A stretch of DNA of 64,000 nt from Streptomyces sp. NA02950 (GTDB lineage: Bacteria; Actinomycetota; Actinomycetes; Streptomycetales; Streptomycetaceae): NCBI RefSeq assembly GCF_013364155.1, contig NZ_CP054916.1, positions 4,172,501 through 4,236,500 on the forward strand, read 5' to 3'. The notes under the pieces were generated by a model. The model did no database searches. It was not told where the DNA came from and worked only from the letters and a program-made list of their open reading frames with translations. Positions 39,364 through 47,778 of this stretch are shown here, in pieces (the first letter of the stretch is position 1; each line of letters starts with the position of its first letter). A program made the translations under genes and the position numbers.

Positions 39364-41343
39364 TTACTCCGCCTCGACCGCCGCCTCCGCGAACTGCGCC
39401 CTGTACAGCCGGGCGTACGCACCCCGCGCCGCCAGCAGCGTGTCATGGGTGCCCTGCTCCACGATGTGCCCGTCCTCCATCACCAGGATGACGTCGGCGT
39501 CGCGGATGGTGGACAGCCGGTGCGCGATCACAAAGCTGGTCCGGCCGGTCCGCAGGGAGGCCATCGCCTTCTGGATCAGCACCTCGGTGCGGGTGTCCAC
39601 CGAACTGGTCGCCTCGTCCAGCACCAGGATCGACGGCTCCGAGAGGAACGCGCGGGCGATCGTGATCAGCTGCTTCTCACCGGCGCTGACGTTGGAGCCC
39701 TCCTCGTCTATCACGGTGTCGTAGCCGTCCGGCAGGGTCCGGACGAAGCGGTCCACATAGGTGGCCTTCGCCGCCTCCACGATCCGCTCGAAACTCGCGC
39801 CCTGCGCGCCGTACGCGATGTTCTCCGCGATGGTGCCGCCGAACAGCCAGGTGTCCTGGAGCACCATGCCGATGTGGGAGCGCAGGTCCTCGCGCGACAT
39901 CGTGGCGATGTCCATCCCGTCCAGGGTGATCCGCCCGTCGCTGACCTCGTAGAACCGCATCAGCAGATTGACCAGGGTGGTCTTTCCGGCGCCGGTCGGT
40001 CCGACGATGGCCACGGTCTGGCCGGGCCGCACCGACAGCGACAGCCCGTCGATCAGCGGCTTGTCCGGCTGGTAGCGGAAGGAGACCTCCTCGAACTCGA
40101 CCTGTCCGCGCAGCGAATCGCGCACCGAATCGCCCACGGTCTCCGGCCGCGGCGCCCGCTCCGGGTCCGGGCTCTGCTCGTCGGCGTCCAGCAACTCGAA
40201 GACGCGCTCGGCCGACGCCACCCCGGACTGCACCAGGTTCGCCATCGAAGCCACCTGGGTCAGCGGCTGGCTGAACTGCCGGGAGTACTGCACAAACGCC
40301 TGGACGTCACCGATCGACAGCGCGCCACTGGCCACCCGGAGCCCGCCGACCACCGCCACCAGCACATAGTTGATGTTGCCGATGAACATCATCGCGGGCT
40401 GGATGAGCCCGGAGATGAACTGGGCCCTGAAGCCCGCCTCGTACAGCTTCTCGTTCTGCTCGCGGAACAGCTCCGCGGACTCCTTCTCCCGCCCGAAGAC
40501 CTTCACCAGCGAGTGGCCGGTGTACATCTCCTCGATATGGGCGTTGAGCCTGCCCGTGGTCTTCCACTGGCTGACGAACTGCGGCTGGGCCCGCTTGCCG
40601 ACCTTGGTGGCGACCAGCACCGACACCGGGACGGTCACCAGCGCCACCAGCGCCAGCAGCGGCGAGATCCAGAACATCATCGCCAGCACACCGACGATCG
40701 TCAGCAGCGAGGTCATGATCTGGCTGAGGGTCTGCTGAAGCGTCTGCTGGACGTTGTCGATGTCGTTGGTGGCGCGGGAGAGCACCTCACCGCGCGGCTG
40801 CCGGTCGAAGTACGACAACGGCAGCCGGGCCAGCTTGTGTTCGACGTCCTCGCGCAGCCGGAAGACCACACGCTGGACCACCACCATGGCCACCCGCGCC
40901 TGGATCAGGCCGAGCAGCGAGGCGAACACATAGATCGCCAGCACCCACAGCAGCACATCGCCGACCGCGCCGAAGTCGATGCCCTGGCCGGGGTGGACGT
41001 CCATGGACGCGACCATGTCGGCCACCGTGTCCTGGCCGTCCCGGCGCAGCCGCTCGACGGCCTGCTCCTTGGTGACGCCGTCGGGCAGCCGGCGCCCGAT
41101 GATGCCCGCGAAGATCAGGTCGGTCGCCCGGCCGAGGATCAGCGGGCCCAGCACCGACAGCGCGACGCTGACCGCGCACAGGGCGAGCACGGCCAGCACG
41201 ATGCCGCGCTCGGGGCGCAGCCTGCCCAGCAGCCGGCGGCCGGAGCCGCGGAAGTCCATGGACCGCTCGGTGGGCTGGCCGCCCATGAAGCGGGCGGGGC
41301 CGGCGGCGGGTGCCGGGCCCCTGCGAGGCGCCGGGGTACTCAT
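39364..41343 (-). CDS. ABC exporter subunit, fused membrane and ATPase domains (longer partner)
   Basis: 659 residues; six membrane segments (first two near 45-80 and 135-155) and a C-terminal ATPase. ATPase motifs: Walker [11 protein letters not shown]-loop VLQDTWLF, signature VSAGEKQ, Walker [15 protein letters not shown]-loop AHRLSTI. The Leu-Ser-Gly-Gly-Gln signature is replaced by NVSAGEK, and Walker B ends in DEA with the catalytic Glu present. It pairs with the ABC gene 70 bases upstream in transcription (41414-43156) as a heterodimer; exporters of this layout move drugs, lipids or peptides. N-terminal Pro/Ala-rich cytoplasmic lead. ATG 41343. Confidence 0.95.
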   Translation of the reverse strand: MSTPAPRRGPAPAAGPARFMGGQPTERSMDFRGSGRRLLGRLRPERGIVLAVLALCAVSVALSVLGPLILGRATDLIFAGIIGRRLPDGVTKEQAVERLRRDGQDTVADMVASMDVHPGQGIDFGAVGDVLLWVLAIYVFASLLGLIQARVAMVVVQRVVFRLREDVEHKLARLPLSYFDRQPRGEVLSRATNDIDNVQQTLQQTLSQIMTSLLTIVGVLAMMFWISPLLALVALVTVPVSVLVATKVGKRAQPQFVSQWKTTGRLNAHIEEMYTGHSLVKVFGREKESAELFREQNEKLYEAGFRAQFISGLIQPAMMFIGNINYVLVAVVGGLRVASGALSIGDVQAFVQYSRQFSQPLTQVASMANLVQSGVASAERVFELLDADEQSPDPERAPRPETVGDSVRDSLRGQVEFEEVSFRYQPDKPLIDGLSLSVRPGQTVAIVGPTGAGKTTLVNLLMRFYEVSDGRITLDGMDIATMSREDLRSHIGMVLQDTWLFGGTIAENIAYGAQGASFERIVEAAKATYVDRFVRTLPDGYDTVIDEEGSNVSAGEKQLITIARAFLSEPSILVLDEATSSVDTRTEVLIQKAMASLRTGRTSFVIAHRLSTIRDADVILVMEDGHIVEQGTHDTLLAARGAYARLYRAQFAEAAVEAE

Positions 41344-41413
41344 GGGCGGCCCTTCGGGAACGCGTACGGGAACGACGGACGGCGGAAGCGGCGGCGGTGG
41401 CGCGACGGGCCGC

Positions 41414-43156
41414 TCATGCGGCTTCCTGCTCGGTGAGCTGGGAGAGCACGATCTCGCGGTAGGTCTGGTTGCCGGCCATCAGTTCGGTGTGGGTGCCGGT
41501 GCCCACGACGCGCCCGGCGTCGAGGACCACGATCTGGTCGGCGCCGCGGATGGTGGACACCCGCTGGGCGACGATGACGACGGTCGCGTCCTGCGTCTCG
41601 CCCGCGAGCGCCGCCCGCAGCCGGGCGTCGGTGGCGTAGTCGAGCGCCGAGAAGGAGTCGTCGAAGAGGTAGACCGAGGGCTTGCGGACCAGGGCGCGGG
41701 CGATGGCCAGCCGCTGCCGCTGGCCGCCGGAGACATTGGAGCCGCCCTGGGCGACGGCGGCGTCGAGCCCGCCCTCCATGGCCTCCACGAAGTCCCGGGC
41801 CTGGGCGGTCTCCAGGGCCCGCCACAGCTCCTCGTCGGTGGCGTCCGGCTTTCCGTAGCGCAGATTGGAGGCGACGGTGCCGGAGAAGAGGTACGGCTTC
41901 TGCGGGACGAGCCCGATGGCCCGCGACATCACCTCGGTGTCGAGGTCGCGTACGTCCACGCCGTCGATGTGGACGCTGCCGTCGGTCGCGTCGAACAGCC
42001 GGGGCACCAGACCGAGGAGGGTGGACTTGCCGCTGCCGGTCGAGCCGATCACGGCGGTGGTCCGGCCGGGCCGGGCGATCAGCGAGATCTCGCGGAGCAC
42101 GGGCTCCTCGGCGCCGGGGTAGCGGAACTCCACGCCCCGCAGCTCCAGGAGACCGCGCCCGCCGCCGGAAGGCGCGGGCACGACGGGCACCAGCGGGGGA
42201 GCCACGCTGGTCCGGGTGTCCAGCACCTCCTGGACGCGCTCGGCGCACACCTCGGCGCGCGGCACCATCATGAACATGAAGGTGGCCATCATGACCGCCA
42301 TCAGAATCTGCATCAGGTAACTGAGGAAGGCGGTCAGCGCGCCGATCTGCATTCCGCCGCTGTCGATGCGGTGTCCGCCGAACCAGACCACGGCCACGCT
42401 GGAGAGGTTCACCACCAGCATCACCGCGGGGAACATCAGCGCCATCAGCCGCCCGGCGCGCAGCGAGACGTCCATCAGGTCGCTGTTGGCCCCGGTGAAG
42501 CGGTCGCGCTCATGGGTGTCACGGACGAAGGCCCGGATCACCCGGATCCCGGTGATCTGCTCGCGCAGCACCCGGTTGACGGTGTCGATGCGCTCCTGGA
42601 CGCCGCGGAACAGCGGGCGCATCCTGCGGACGATCAGGGTGACGATGACCCCGAGCACCGGGACGATCAGCAGCAGCAGTGCGGAGAGCGGAACGTCCTG
42701 GTTGAGCGCCATGATCACGCCGCCGATGCACATGATCGGCGCCGAGACCATCAGGGTGAAGGCCATCAGGCACAGCATCTGCACCTGCTGGACGTCATTG
42801 GTGGTCCGGGTGATCAGCGAGGGCGCCCCGAAGTGCCCCATCTCACGGGCGGAGAAGGACTGCACCCGGTCGAAGACCGCGGCCCGTACATCGCGGCCGA
42901 GCGCCATGGCGGTGCGGGCGCTGAAGTAGACGGCGCCGATGGAGCACACGATCTGCACCACCGTCACCGCGATCATGAAACCGCCGATGCGCAGGATGTA
43001 GCCGGTGTCCCCCTTCACCACCCCGCCGTCGATGATGTCGGCGTTGAGGGTGGGCAGATAGAGCGTTGCCAGCGTCTGCACCAGCTGCAACAGCACGATC
43101 AGCGCGATCGTTCGGGTGTGGGGTCGGAGATATCCCCGCATAAGTCGGACCAGCAC
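41414..43156 (-). CDS. ABC exporter subunit, fused membrane and ATPase domains (shorter partner)
   Basis: 580 residues; six membrane segments and a C-terminal ATPase. ATPase motifs: Walker [11 protein letters not shown]-loop [11 protein letters not shown], signature NVSGGQRQ, and Walker [14 protein letters not shown]. In Walker B the usual catalytic Glu is Asp (DDS), so this half is probably the non-hydrolytic site, while the partner at 39364 has the Glu: an asymmetric heterodimer of the BmrCD/TM287-288 type. Start: GTG 43156 or ATG 43141; neither has a good ribosome site. It is divergent from the MoaD-like gene (120 bases between). Confidence 0.95.
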   Translation of the reverse strand: MLVRLMRGYLRPHTRTIALIVLLQLVQTLATLYLPTLNADIIDGGVVKGDTGYILRIGGFMIAVTVVQIVCSIGAVYFSARTAMALGRDVRAAVFDRVQSFSAREMGHFGAPSLITRTTNDVQQVQMLCLMAFTLMVSAPIMCIGGVIMALNQDVPLSALLLLIVPVLGVIVTLIVRRMRPLFRGVQERIDTVNRVLREQITGIRVIRAFVRDTHERDRFTGANSDLMDVSLRAGRLMALMFPAVMLVVNLSSVAVVWFGGHRIDSGGMQIGALTAFLSYLMQILMAVMMATFMFMMVPRAEVCAERVQEVLDTRTSVAPPLVPVVPAPSGGGRGLLELRGVEFRYPGAEEPVLREISLIARPGRTTAVIGSTGSGKSTLLGLVPRLFDATDGSVHIDGVDVRDLDTEVMSRAIGLVPQKPYLFSGTVASNLRYGKPDATDEELWRALETAQARDFVEAMEGGLDAAVAQGGSNVSGGQRQRLAIARALVRKPSVYLFDDSFSALDYATDARLRAALAGETQDATVVIVAQRVSTIRGADQIVVLDAGRVVGTGTHTELMAGNQTYREIVLSQLTEQEAA

Positions 43157-43276
43157 ACCAGAACATTAAGCGAGGGCACCGACACCGGGCCTCTTATTTC
43201 TCGGGGCCGCCGTTGGTCCCGGACCGGTGCCCGCACCCGTCATCATGGAGGCGGCAGAAGACGGGAAGGGATCGCG

Positions 43277-43552
43277 ATGGCGATGAAGAACGCGCCCACC
43301 GGCACCATCCGGTACTGGGCCGCGGCCCGCGCGGCGGCCGGTACGTCGGAGGAACCGTACAGCGCGGTGACGCTGGCCGAGGCGCTCGACGCGGCCCGGC
43401 GGCGGCACATCGCGCGCCCGGAGTTCGCCCGGGTGCTGATGCGCTGTGCGTTCCTGGTCGACGGCACGCCCGTCGGTACCCGCGACCACAAGACGATCCA
43501 ACTGGCCGAGGGCGGCACGGTCGAGGTGCTCCCGCCGTTCGCAGGAGGGTGA
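43277..43552 (+). CDS. MoaD/ThiS family sulfur carrier-like protein
   Basis: A 91-residue ubiquitin-fold protein. It opens with a beta strand (TGTIRYWAAARAAAG), contains the typical helix ALDAARRRHIARPEFARVL, and ends in the functional Gly-Gly tail (VEVLPPFAGG) that is adenylated and thiocarboxylated in molybdopterin synthase. The DHKTIQLAEGGTVEV stretch matches MoaD. No moaE or moeB neighbour is present, so the pathway is uncertain. ATG 43277 with GAAGGG six bases upstream; the stop is 10 bases before the next gene, which is probably co-transcribed. Confidence 0.86.
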   Translation: MAMKNAPTGTIRYWAAARAAAGTSEEPYSAVTLAEALDAARRRHIARPEFARVLMRCAFLVDGTPVGTRDHKTIQLAEGGTVEVLPPFAGG

Positions 43553-43562
43553 CCCCGAGGTC

Positions 43563-44921
43563 ATGAGCAACCAGCCGCACAACCCGCAGAACCCGTACGA
43601 GCCCTATGGTCCGTACGGGTCCCCGGAGACGCCGTACGGGGGACAGCAGCCGCCCGCCGATCCGTACGGCGGCTACGGACAGGGCGGGTACGACCAGAAC
43701 GGGTACGACCAGAACGGGTACGACCAGAACGGGCAGCCGCGACAGGGGTACGGCGGACAGCACGACCAGAGCCGGCACCCCGACATCCAGGCCCACGCCC
43801 AGCACGCCCAGCACCCGGGCTATGCCCAGCAGCAGGCGTACGGCCGACCGGGGCAGCACCCGCAGGCGTACCCGGACCCCTACACCGCCCCGCAGCACCC
43901 GCAGCACCCGCACCACCACCAGCAGGGGCACCCGCAGGGTTATCCGCAGCAGTCGTACACCCCCGGCTGGGACCAGCAGCAACACCAGCAGCGGCACCCG
44001 CACCACCACCCTCAGCCCGCCGCCGCGTTCGCGGCGCACGGCCCCCAGGGTCCCGCGCCCGCCACCGCGGCCCCCGCGGCCACGGCGGACCCGACCGGTC
44101 CGGAGCGTCCGGCCGCCGGGGCACCCGCCGCGTCCGAGGAGGAGTCCCGGCCGCTCACCGCCGCCGAGAAGGCCCGTGCCGAGGGCCGCCCCCAGATCCT
44201 CCACCCGGGCCTCGTCCCGGCCGCCCTCACCACCGCCATCGCCGCGCTGCTCGCGGGGGCCGCGCCGCTGGGCCGCCCGGCGGTCGCCGTCGTGGTGGTG
44301 CTGCTCCAGGCGGTCACGGCGGCCGGCTGGTTCCGGCTGAACGGCATGTGGCCCGCGCGGCAGGGCATCGCGCTCGCCTTCGCGGGCGGGCTGGCAGCCA
44401 CCGCCGGGCTGCTCGCCACCGAGCGGGTGCACGCCCCGACGGTGATCATCGGCACGCTCGGGGTCTGGCTGCTGCTGGTGCTCGTCCTCCAGCTGCGCAG
44501 CCACGGCGCGCCGGACGAGCGGCTGTACGGCCTGACCGCCACCGTGGCCTCCACCGCCCTCGCCGTGATCGCGGCCGGGTACCTGGCCACGGCCGCCGTG
44601 GCGACCGACGCCGTGGTGGTGGGCGCGGCCGGAGTGGCGGTGGCCGTGCTGGTGCGCGCGGTGCCGCTGCCGATCGCCGTGTCCGTGGTCGTGGCGTTGC
44701 TCGCCGCAGCGGGCGCGGGCGCCGGGGCCGGACAGCTCACCGGCACCGGCGGCACGGACGCCGCGGTGCTGGGTCTGGCGGCCGGGGTGTGCGCGCTGGT
44801 CGGCCACCGGGTGGCCGCTTACGACTACCCCTCCCGCTTTGTGCACCTGACCGCCGGGGTGGCGCTGCCGCTCGCGGCCGCCGCCCCCGTCGTCTATGTG
44901 ATCGGCCGCGCACTGGTCTGA
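43563..44921 (+). CDS. membrane protein with Gln/His/Pro/Tyr-rich N-terminus and ~8 TM segments
   Basis: 452 residues. The first ~195 residues are low complexity: a GYDQN tandem repeat, then HPQHPHHHQQGHPQGYPQQ-like stretches rich in His, Gln, Pro and Tyr, and an Ala/Pro linker. After residue ~215 come about eight hydrophobic helices (LVPAALTTAIAALLAGAAPL ... PVVYVIGRALV) with very small Ala/Val/Gly-rich sequence. I do not recognise a family for the membrane part. The N-terminus resembles the disordered tails of Streptomyces membrane proteins that bind partner proteins or, with the His, metals. ATG 43563. Probably co-transcribed with the MoaD-like gene. Confidence 0.75.
   Translation: MSNQPHNPQNPYEPYGPYGSPETPYGGQQPPADPYGGYGQGGYDQNGYDQNGYDQNGQPRQGYGGQHDQSRHPDIQAHAQHAQHPGYAQQQAYGRPGQHPQAYPDPYTAPQHPQHPHHHQQGHPQGYPQQSYTPGWDQQQHQQRHPHHHPQPAAAFAAHGPQGPAPATAAPAATADPTGPERPAAGAPAASEEESRPLTAAEKARAEGRPQILHPGLVPAALTTAIAALLAGAAPLGRPAVAVVVVLLQAVTAAGWFRLNGMWPARQGIALAFAGGLAATAGLLATERVHAPTVIIGTLGVWLLLVLVLQLRSHGAPDERLYGLTATVASTALAVIAAGYLATAAVATDAVVVGAAGVAVAVLVRAVPLPIAVSVVVALLAAAGAGAGAGQLTGTGGTDAAVLGLAAGVCALVGHRVAAYDYPSRFVHLTAGVALPLAAAAPVVYVIGRALV
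43686..43730 (+). repeat. three perfect 15-base tandem repeats in a coding region
   Basis: GGGTACGACCAGAAC three times in a row, encoding the GYDQN pentapeptides in the N-terminal tail of the membrane protein at 43563-44921. An array this perfect is prone to slippage and may vary between strains, always in frame because the unit is a multiple of three. Confidence 0.92.
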
Positions 44922-45000
44922 CGTTCCGGACCCCCGGCGCATCGCTCCGGATAGGCTCTCAGGCGAGCGTCTGAGCGAGAGCCAGGGGGACCCACAGCAC

Positions 45001-45687
45001 ATGCGCGCACTACGCATCACACTGATCGTCGTCGTGATACTCGGCGGCCTCTTCGTCGCCGCGGACCGGATCGCGGTCAGCATCGCCGAGTCCAAGGCCG
45101 CGGACAAGATCAAGAGCTCTCAGGGGCTGACCGGCACACCCGATGTCTCGATCAAGGGCTTTCCGTTCCTCACCCAGGTCGTGGGCAAGGAGCTGGACGA
45201 GGTCGACATCAGCATGGAGGGGCTGACGACGGACGCGGGCAACGGGCGCAGCGTCCGGGTCTCCGAACTCGACGCCCAGTTGCACACGGTGGGCATCTCG
45301 GGCGACTTCTCGTCGGCCACCGCGGACCGCGCCACCGGCTCGGCCCACATCAGCTACGCGGACCTCTCGCGCGCCGCGGGCCCGGGGATCACGGTCGCCT
45401 ACGACCCGTCGGGCAGGAACCGGGTCAAGATCACCGGCAGTCTGCTGGGCTTCACCCTCACCGCGCGCTCCACCATCACCGTGGTGAACGGGGACACCAT
45501 CAAGCTGCACGCCGAGTCCATCCCCGGCGGCTCCGTCCCGCGCTGGGAGGAGAAGGTCCGTGAGCGCACCGACATGGAGCGCAAGGTCGAGGGGCTGCCG
45601 ACCGGGATGCGGCTGGACACGGTGAAGACCGACAAGGACGGCATGGACGTCTCGGTCGCGGGGAACAACGTCGAACTGACGGGCTGA
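45001..45687 (+). CDS. LmeA-like (DUF2993) lipid-binding protein, short form
   Basis: 228 residues. The N-terminal signal anchor (MRALRITLIVVVILGGLFVA) is followed directly by the DUF2993 domain: DVSIKGFPFLTQVVGKELDE, then repeated beta-strand and helix elements to the C-terminus (TGMRLDTVKTDKDGMDVSVA). The motif GFPFLTQV is shared with the longer paralogue at 31138. There is no long cytoplasmic tail here. ATG 45001 after CAGGGGG; a TAGGCT near 44951 may be its -10. Probably an extracytoplasmic phospholipid-binding protein; role unproven. Confidence 0.85.
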   Translation: MRALRITLIVVVILGGLFVAADRIAVSIAESKAADKIKSSQGLTGTPDVSIKGFPFLTQVVGKELDEVDISMEGLTTDAGNGRSVRVSELDAQLHTVGISGDFSSATADRATGSAHISYADLSRAAGPGITVAYDPSGRNRVKITGSLLGFTLTARSTITVVNGDTIKLHAESIPGGSVPRWEEKVRERTDMERKVEGLPTGMRLDTVKTDKDGMDVSVAGNNVELTG

Positions 45688-45775
45688 GCCGCACCTCCGG
45701 CCGCCCGGACACCCGTCCGCGGACCCCGGGTCCCATGCAGTGAGACGATCACGTCCGCGACAACGCACACCCATG

Positions 45776-45799
45776 GCCGCCGCGGGGCTCCGCGGCGGC
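45776..45799 (+). terminator. hairpin terminator upstream of the sulfur leader region
   Basis: Perfect 10-base stem GCCGCCGCGG / CCGCGGCGGC with loop GGCT, ending 69 bases before the leader-peptide promoter. It separates the LmeA-like gene at 45001-45687 from the sulfur operon. Confidence 0.75.
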
Positions 45800-45867
45800 C
45801 CCTCCGGGGCACTCTCCGCATCGCATCCCACATGGTGGACAATCACGTCTCATCATCCGACACGCCG

Positions 45868-45897
45868 GTGACACGCCCACCCGTCCGTCCCTACGAT
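45868..45897 (+). promoter_or_regulatory. promoter of the leader peptide and sulfurtransferase operon
   Basis: GTGACA at 45868-45873 and TACGAT at 45892-45897, 18 bases apart, a close match to a vegetative (HrdB-type) promoter. The expected start site is at about 45904-45905, exactly the A of the leader-peptide ATG, so the transcript is predicted to be leaderless. Confidence 0.75.
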
Positions 45898-45904
45898 CGG
45901 ACGC

Positions 45905-45985
45905 ATGAAGCGACAGGCGGATCTCACGAAGCGGCGGGCAGTCGACCTGTGCCGCGTCGCCGCCATGCTCTGTCACGCCGTCTGA
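45905..45985 (+). CDS. cysteine-containing leader peptide upstream of sulfurtransferase
   Basis: 26 codons: a basic N-half (MKRQADLTKRRAVDL) then CRVAAMLCHAV, with two Cys at positions 16 and 23. Short peptides of this type upstream of sulfur-metabolism genes are known in actinobacteria as cysteine-responsive leaders: stalling of the ribosome at Cys codons reports charged tRNA-Cys. The ATG coincides with the predicted transcription start. It is followed by 157 bases of untranslated RNA with a stable hairpin (46065-46110) before the sulfurtransferase ATG, consistent with attenuation or release of the ribosome site. Confidence 0.8.
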   Translation: MKRQADLTKRRAVDLCRVAAMLCHAV

Positions 45986-46064
45986 GACGAGGACGCGTGG
46001 CCGCCGACGAGATGCCCCCGGCCCGCCCTCCTCGGCCCGTCAGCCGGATCTTCCCGCACTCCGC

Positions 46065-46110
46065 TCGTACGCTCGCAACCGAGCCCGCCTCGCGCCGTCC
46101 GAGCGTACGA
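46065..46110 (+). promoter_or_regulatory. long-range hairpin in the sulfurtransferase leader RNA
   Basis: TCGTACGCTCG (46065-46075) pairs perfectly with CGAGCGTACGA (46100-46110): 11 base pairs, 24-base loop. It ends 19 bases before the GGAGGAGAG ribosome site of the sulfurtransferase gene. It may be one of the alternative structures in the cysteine leader mechanism; I could not find a competing antiterminator by eye. Confidence 0.6.
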
Positions 46111-46142
46111 CTACCGCCGCAACTGCCCCGGAGGAGAGACAC

Positions 46143-46982
46143 ATGAGCCGCAGTGACGTCCTGGTGGACGCCGACTGGGTACAGGCCCGCATCGATGACC
46201 CCAAGACGGTCATCGTCGAGGTCGACGAGGACACCTCGGCCTACGACAAGAACCACATCAAGAACGCCATCCGGATCGACTGGAAGCAGGACCTCCAGGA
46301 CCCGGTGCGCCGTGACTTCGTCGACCAGGCCGGGTTCGAGGAGCTGCTGTCCAAGAAGGGCATCGCCAACGACGACACGGTCGTCCTCTACGGCGGCAAC
46401 AACAACTGGTTCGCGTCCTACGCCTACTGGTACTTCAAGCTCTACGGCCACCAGGACGTGAAGCTGCTCGACGGCGGCCGCAAGAAGTGGGAGCTGGACT
46501 CCCGCGACCTGGTCGCCGAGGTCCCGACCCGCGCGGCCACCCAGTACAAGGCCAAGCCGCAGGACGCCTCGATCCGCGCGTTCCGCGACGACGTCGTCAA
46601 GGCCATCGGCTCGCTGAACCTGGTGGACGTCCGCTCCCCCGACGAGTTCTCGGGCAAGCTGCTCGCCCCGGCCCACCTGCCGCAGGAGCAGTCGCAGCGC
46701 CCGGGCCACGTCCCCACCGCGCGGAACATCCCGTGGTCCAAGTCGGCCAACGACGACGGCACGTTCAAGTCCGACGCGGAGCTCAAGGAGCTCTACGAGG
46801 GCGAGGGCGTCGACCTGGCCAAGGACACCATCGCGTACTGCCGCATCGGTGAGCGTTCCGCTCACACCTGGTTCGTCCTGCACGAGCTGCTCGGCCAGAG
46901 CAACGTCAAGAACTACGACGGCTCCTGGACCGAGTACGGCTCCCTCGTCGGCGTACCGATCGAGCTCGGCGCCAACAGCTGA
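46143..46982 (+). CDS. thiosulfate/3-mercaptopyruvate sulfurtransferase (rhodanese)
   Basis: Transfers sulfane sulfur to cyanide or other acceptors. 279 residues in two rhodanese domains; the N-terminal one is inactive, the C-terminal one carries the active-site Cys233 in the loop CRIGERS. Motifs: VDVRSPDEFSGKL, GHVPTARNIPWSKSAND. Length and motif match actinobacterial SseA/CysA-type enzymes, which I recall being encoded here in S. coelicolor. GGAGGAGAG lies ahead of ATG 46143. Preceded by a cysteine leader peptide and followed 34 bases later by DUF1416, usually its operon partner. Confidence 0.95.
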   Translation: MSRSDVLVDADWVQARIDDPKTVIVEVDEDTSAYDKNHIKNAIRIDWKQDLQDPVRRDFVDQAGFEELLSKKGIANDDTVVLYGGNNNWFASYAYWYFKLYGHQDVKLLDGGRKKWELDSRDLVAEVPTRAATQYKAKPQDASIRAFRDDVVKAIGSLNLVDVRSPDEFSGKLLAPAHLPQEQSQRPGHVPTARNIPWSKSANDDGTFKSDAELKELYEGEGVDLAKDTIAYCRIGERSAHTWFVLHELLGQSNVKNYDGSWTEYGSLVGVPIELGANS

Positions 46983-47016
46983 TCCCCTCCCCTCCCCGAC
47001 GTAAGGACAGACATCC

Positions 47017-47304
47017 ATGTGTGGAGCCCAGGCCGGCGGTCCCGACGCCTCGACGATCAAGCCCGGTGAGACCACGATCCAGGGGTCGGTGACCCGCGAC
47101 GGCGAGCCGGTGACCGGTTACGTCCGCCTCCTGGACAGCACCGGCGAGTTCACCGCCGAGGTCCCCACCTCCGCGACCGGACAGTTCCGCTTCTACGCCG
47201 CCGAGGGCACCTGGACGCTGCGCGCCCTGGTCCCCGGCGGCACCGCGGACCGCACGGTCGTCGCCCAGAAGGGCGGTCTGGCGGAGGTCGCCATCACCGT
47301 CTGA
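47017..47304 (+). CDS. DUF1416 family protein, partner of sulfurtransferase
   Basis: 95 residues, a small all-beta protein (TIQGSVTRDGEPVTGYVRLL, FRFYAAEGTWTLRALVPGG) that looks like a single carboxypeptidase-regulatory-type Ig fold. It has one conserved Cys near the N-terminus (MCGAQAGGPD), which would suit a sulfur acceptor. DUF1416 proteins are almost always encoded right after a rhodanese of this type, so a sulfur-transfer role is inferred. Ends 26 bases before a strong terminator. Start ATG 47017. Confidence 0.9.
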   Translation: MCGAQAGGPDASTIKPGETTIQGSVTRDGEPVTGYVRLLDSTGEFTAEVPTSATGQFRFYAAEGTWTLRALVPGGTADRTVVAQKGGLAEVAITV

Positions 47305-47330
47305 CGCCACACCGCGCGTCGTACGCACGG

Positions 47331-47382
47331 CGGGAGGGCCGTACCCCGGGGTTGGACACCTCGGCGGGGTACGGCCCTCCCG
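47331..47382 (+). terminator. strong hairpin terminator after DUF1416 gene
   Basis: Perfect 18-base stem (47331-47348 with 47365-47382; arms begin CGGGAGGGCC and end GGCCCTCCCG) with a 16-base loop. The longest perfect stem in the window and the clear end of the leader-sulfurtransferase-DUF1416 operon. Confidence 0.9.
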
Positions 47383-47465
47383 TCCGTCCATGGGCGTCCC
47401 GTCATACTCCCGCGGATGCGGCGCACGAGCTGTCCGAGCCGCGCCCCCGGACGTATCCTGAGGAT

Positions 47466-47723
47466 ATGTACGCGCGACGCCGCCACGCATATTTCTTCCT
47501 GATGGGCGCGTGTCTGACGCTCTTCATCTCGGCGTGGGCATTCGTGCGTCTGTGGTCGGTCCCGGCGGCCGTCGTGATGTGCATCGTCGCCATGGTGATC
47601 CCCCCGTTCGCCGCCATCGTCGCCAACCGGCGCGGCCCGGACGACCGCTGGTGGGACGAGTCGGGGGACGAGGAGTCCGACCGGTGGTGGCGGGAGCTGG
47701 ACGAGCACAACCACCGCCACTGA
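47466..47723 (+). CDS. DUF3099 family small membrane protein
   Basis: 85 residues: two membrane helices (FFLMGACLTLFISAWAFVRL and VPAAVVMCIVAMVIPPFAAI) and a Trp/Asp/Glu/Arg/His-rich C-terminal tail (RRGPDDRWWDESGDEESDR). Family of unknown function, restricted to actinobacteria. The ATG at 47466 is part of a TATCC-TGA-GGATA palindrome; TATCCT at 47454-47459 may be a -10 box, giving a leaderless transcript that starts at the ATG. No ribosome site. Confidence 0.85.
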   Translation: MYARRRHAYFFLMGACLTLFISAWAFVRLWSVPAAVVMCIVAMVIPPFAAIVANRRGPDDRWWDESGDEESDRWWRELDEHNHRH

Positions 47724-47778
47724 CCCGGCCCGTCGCCTGTCCGCCCTGTCCGAGCAACGGACCCGCCTCGCCCCCGTC

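Noticed and set aside
45832..46146. 105-codon plus-strand frame overlapping the leader peptide and leader RNA.
   Set aside because: It has no ribosome site, an Arg/Pro-rich shadow composition, and conflicts with the well-supported promoter and leader peptide in another frame.
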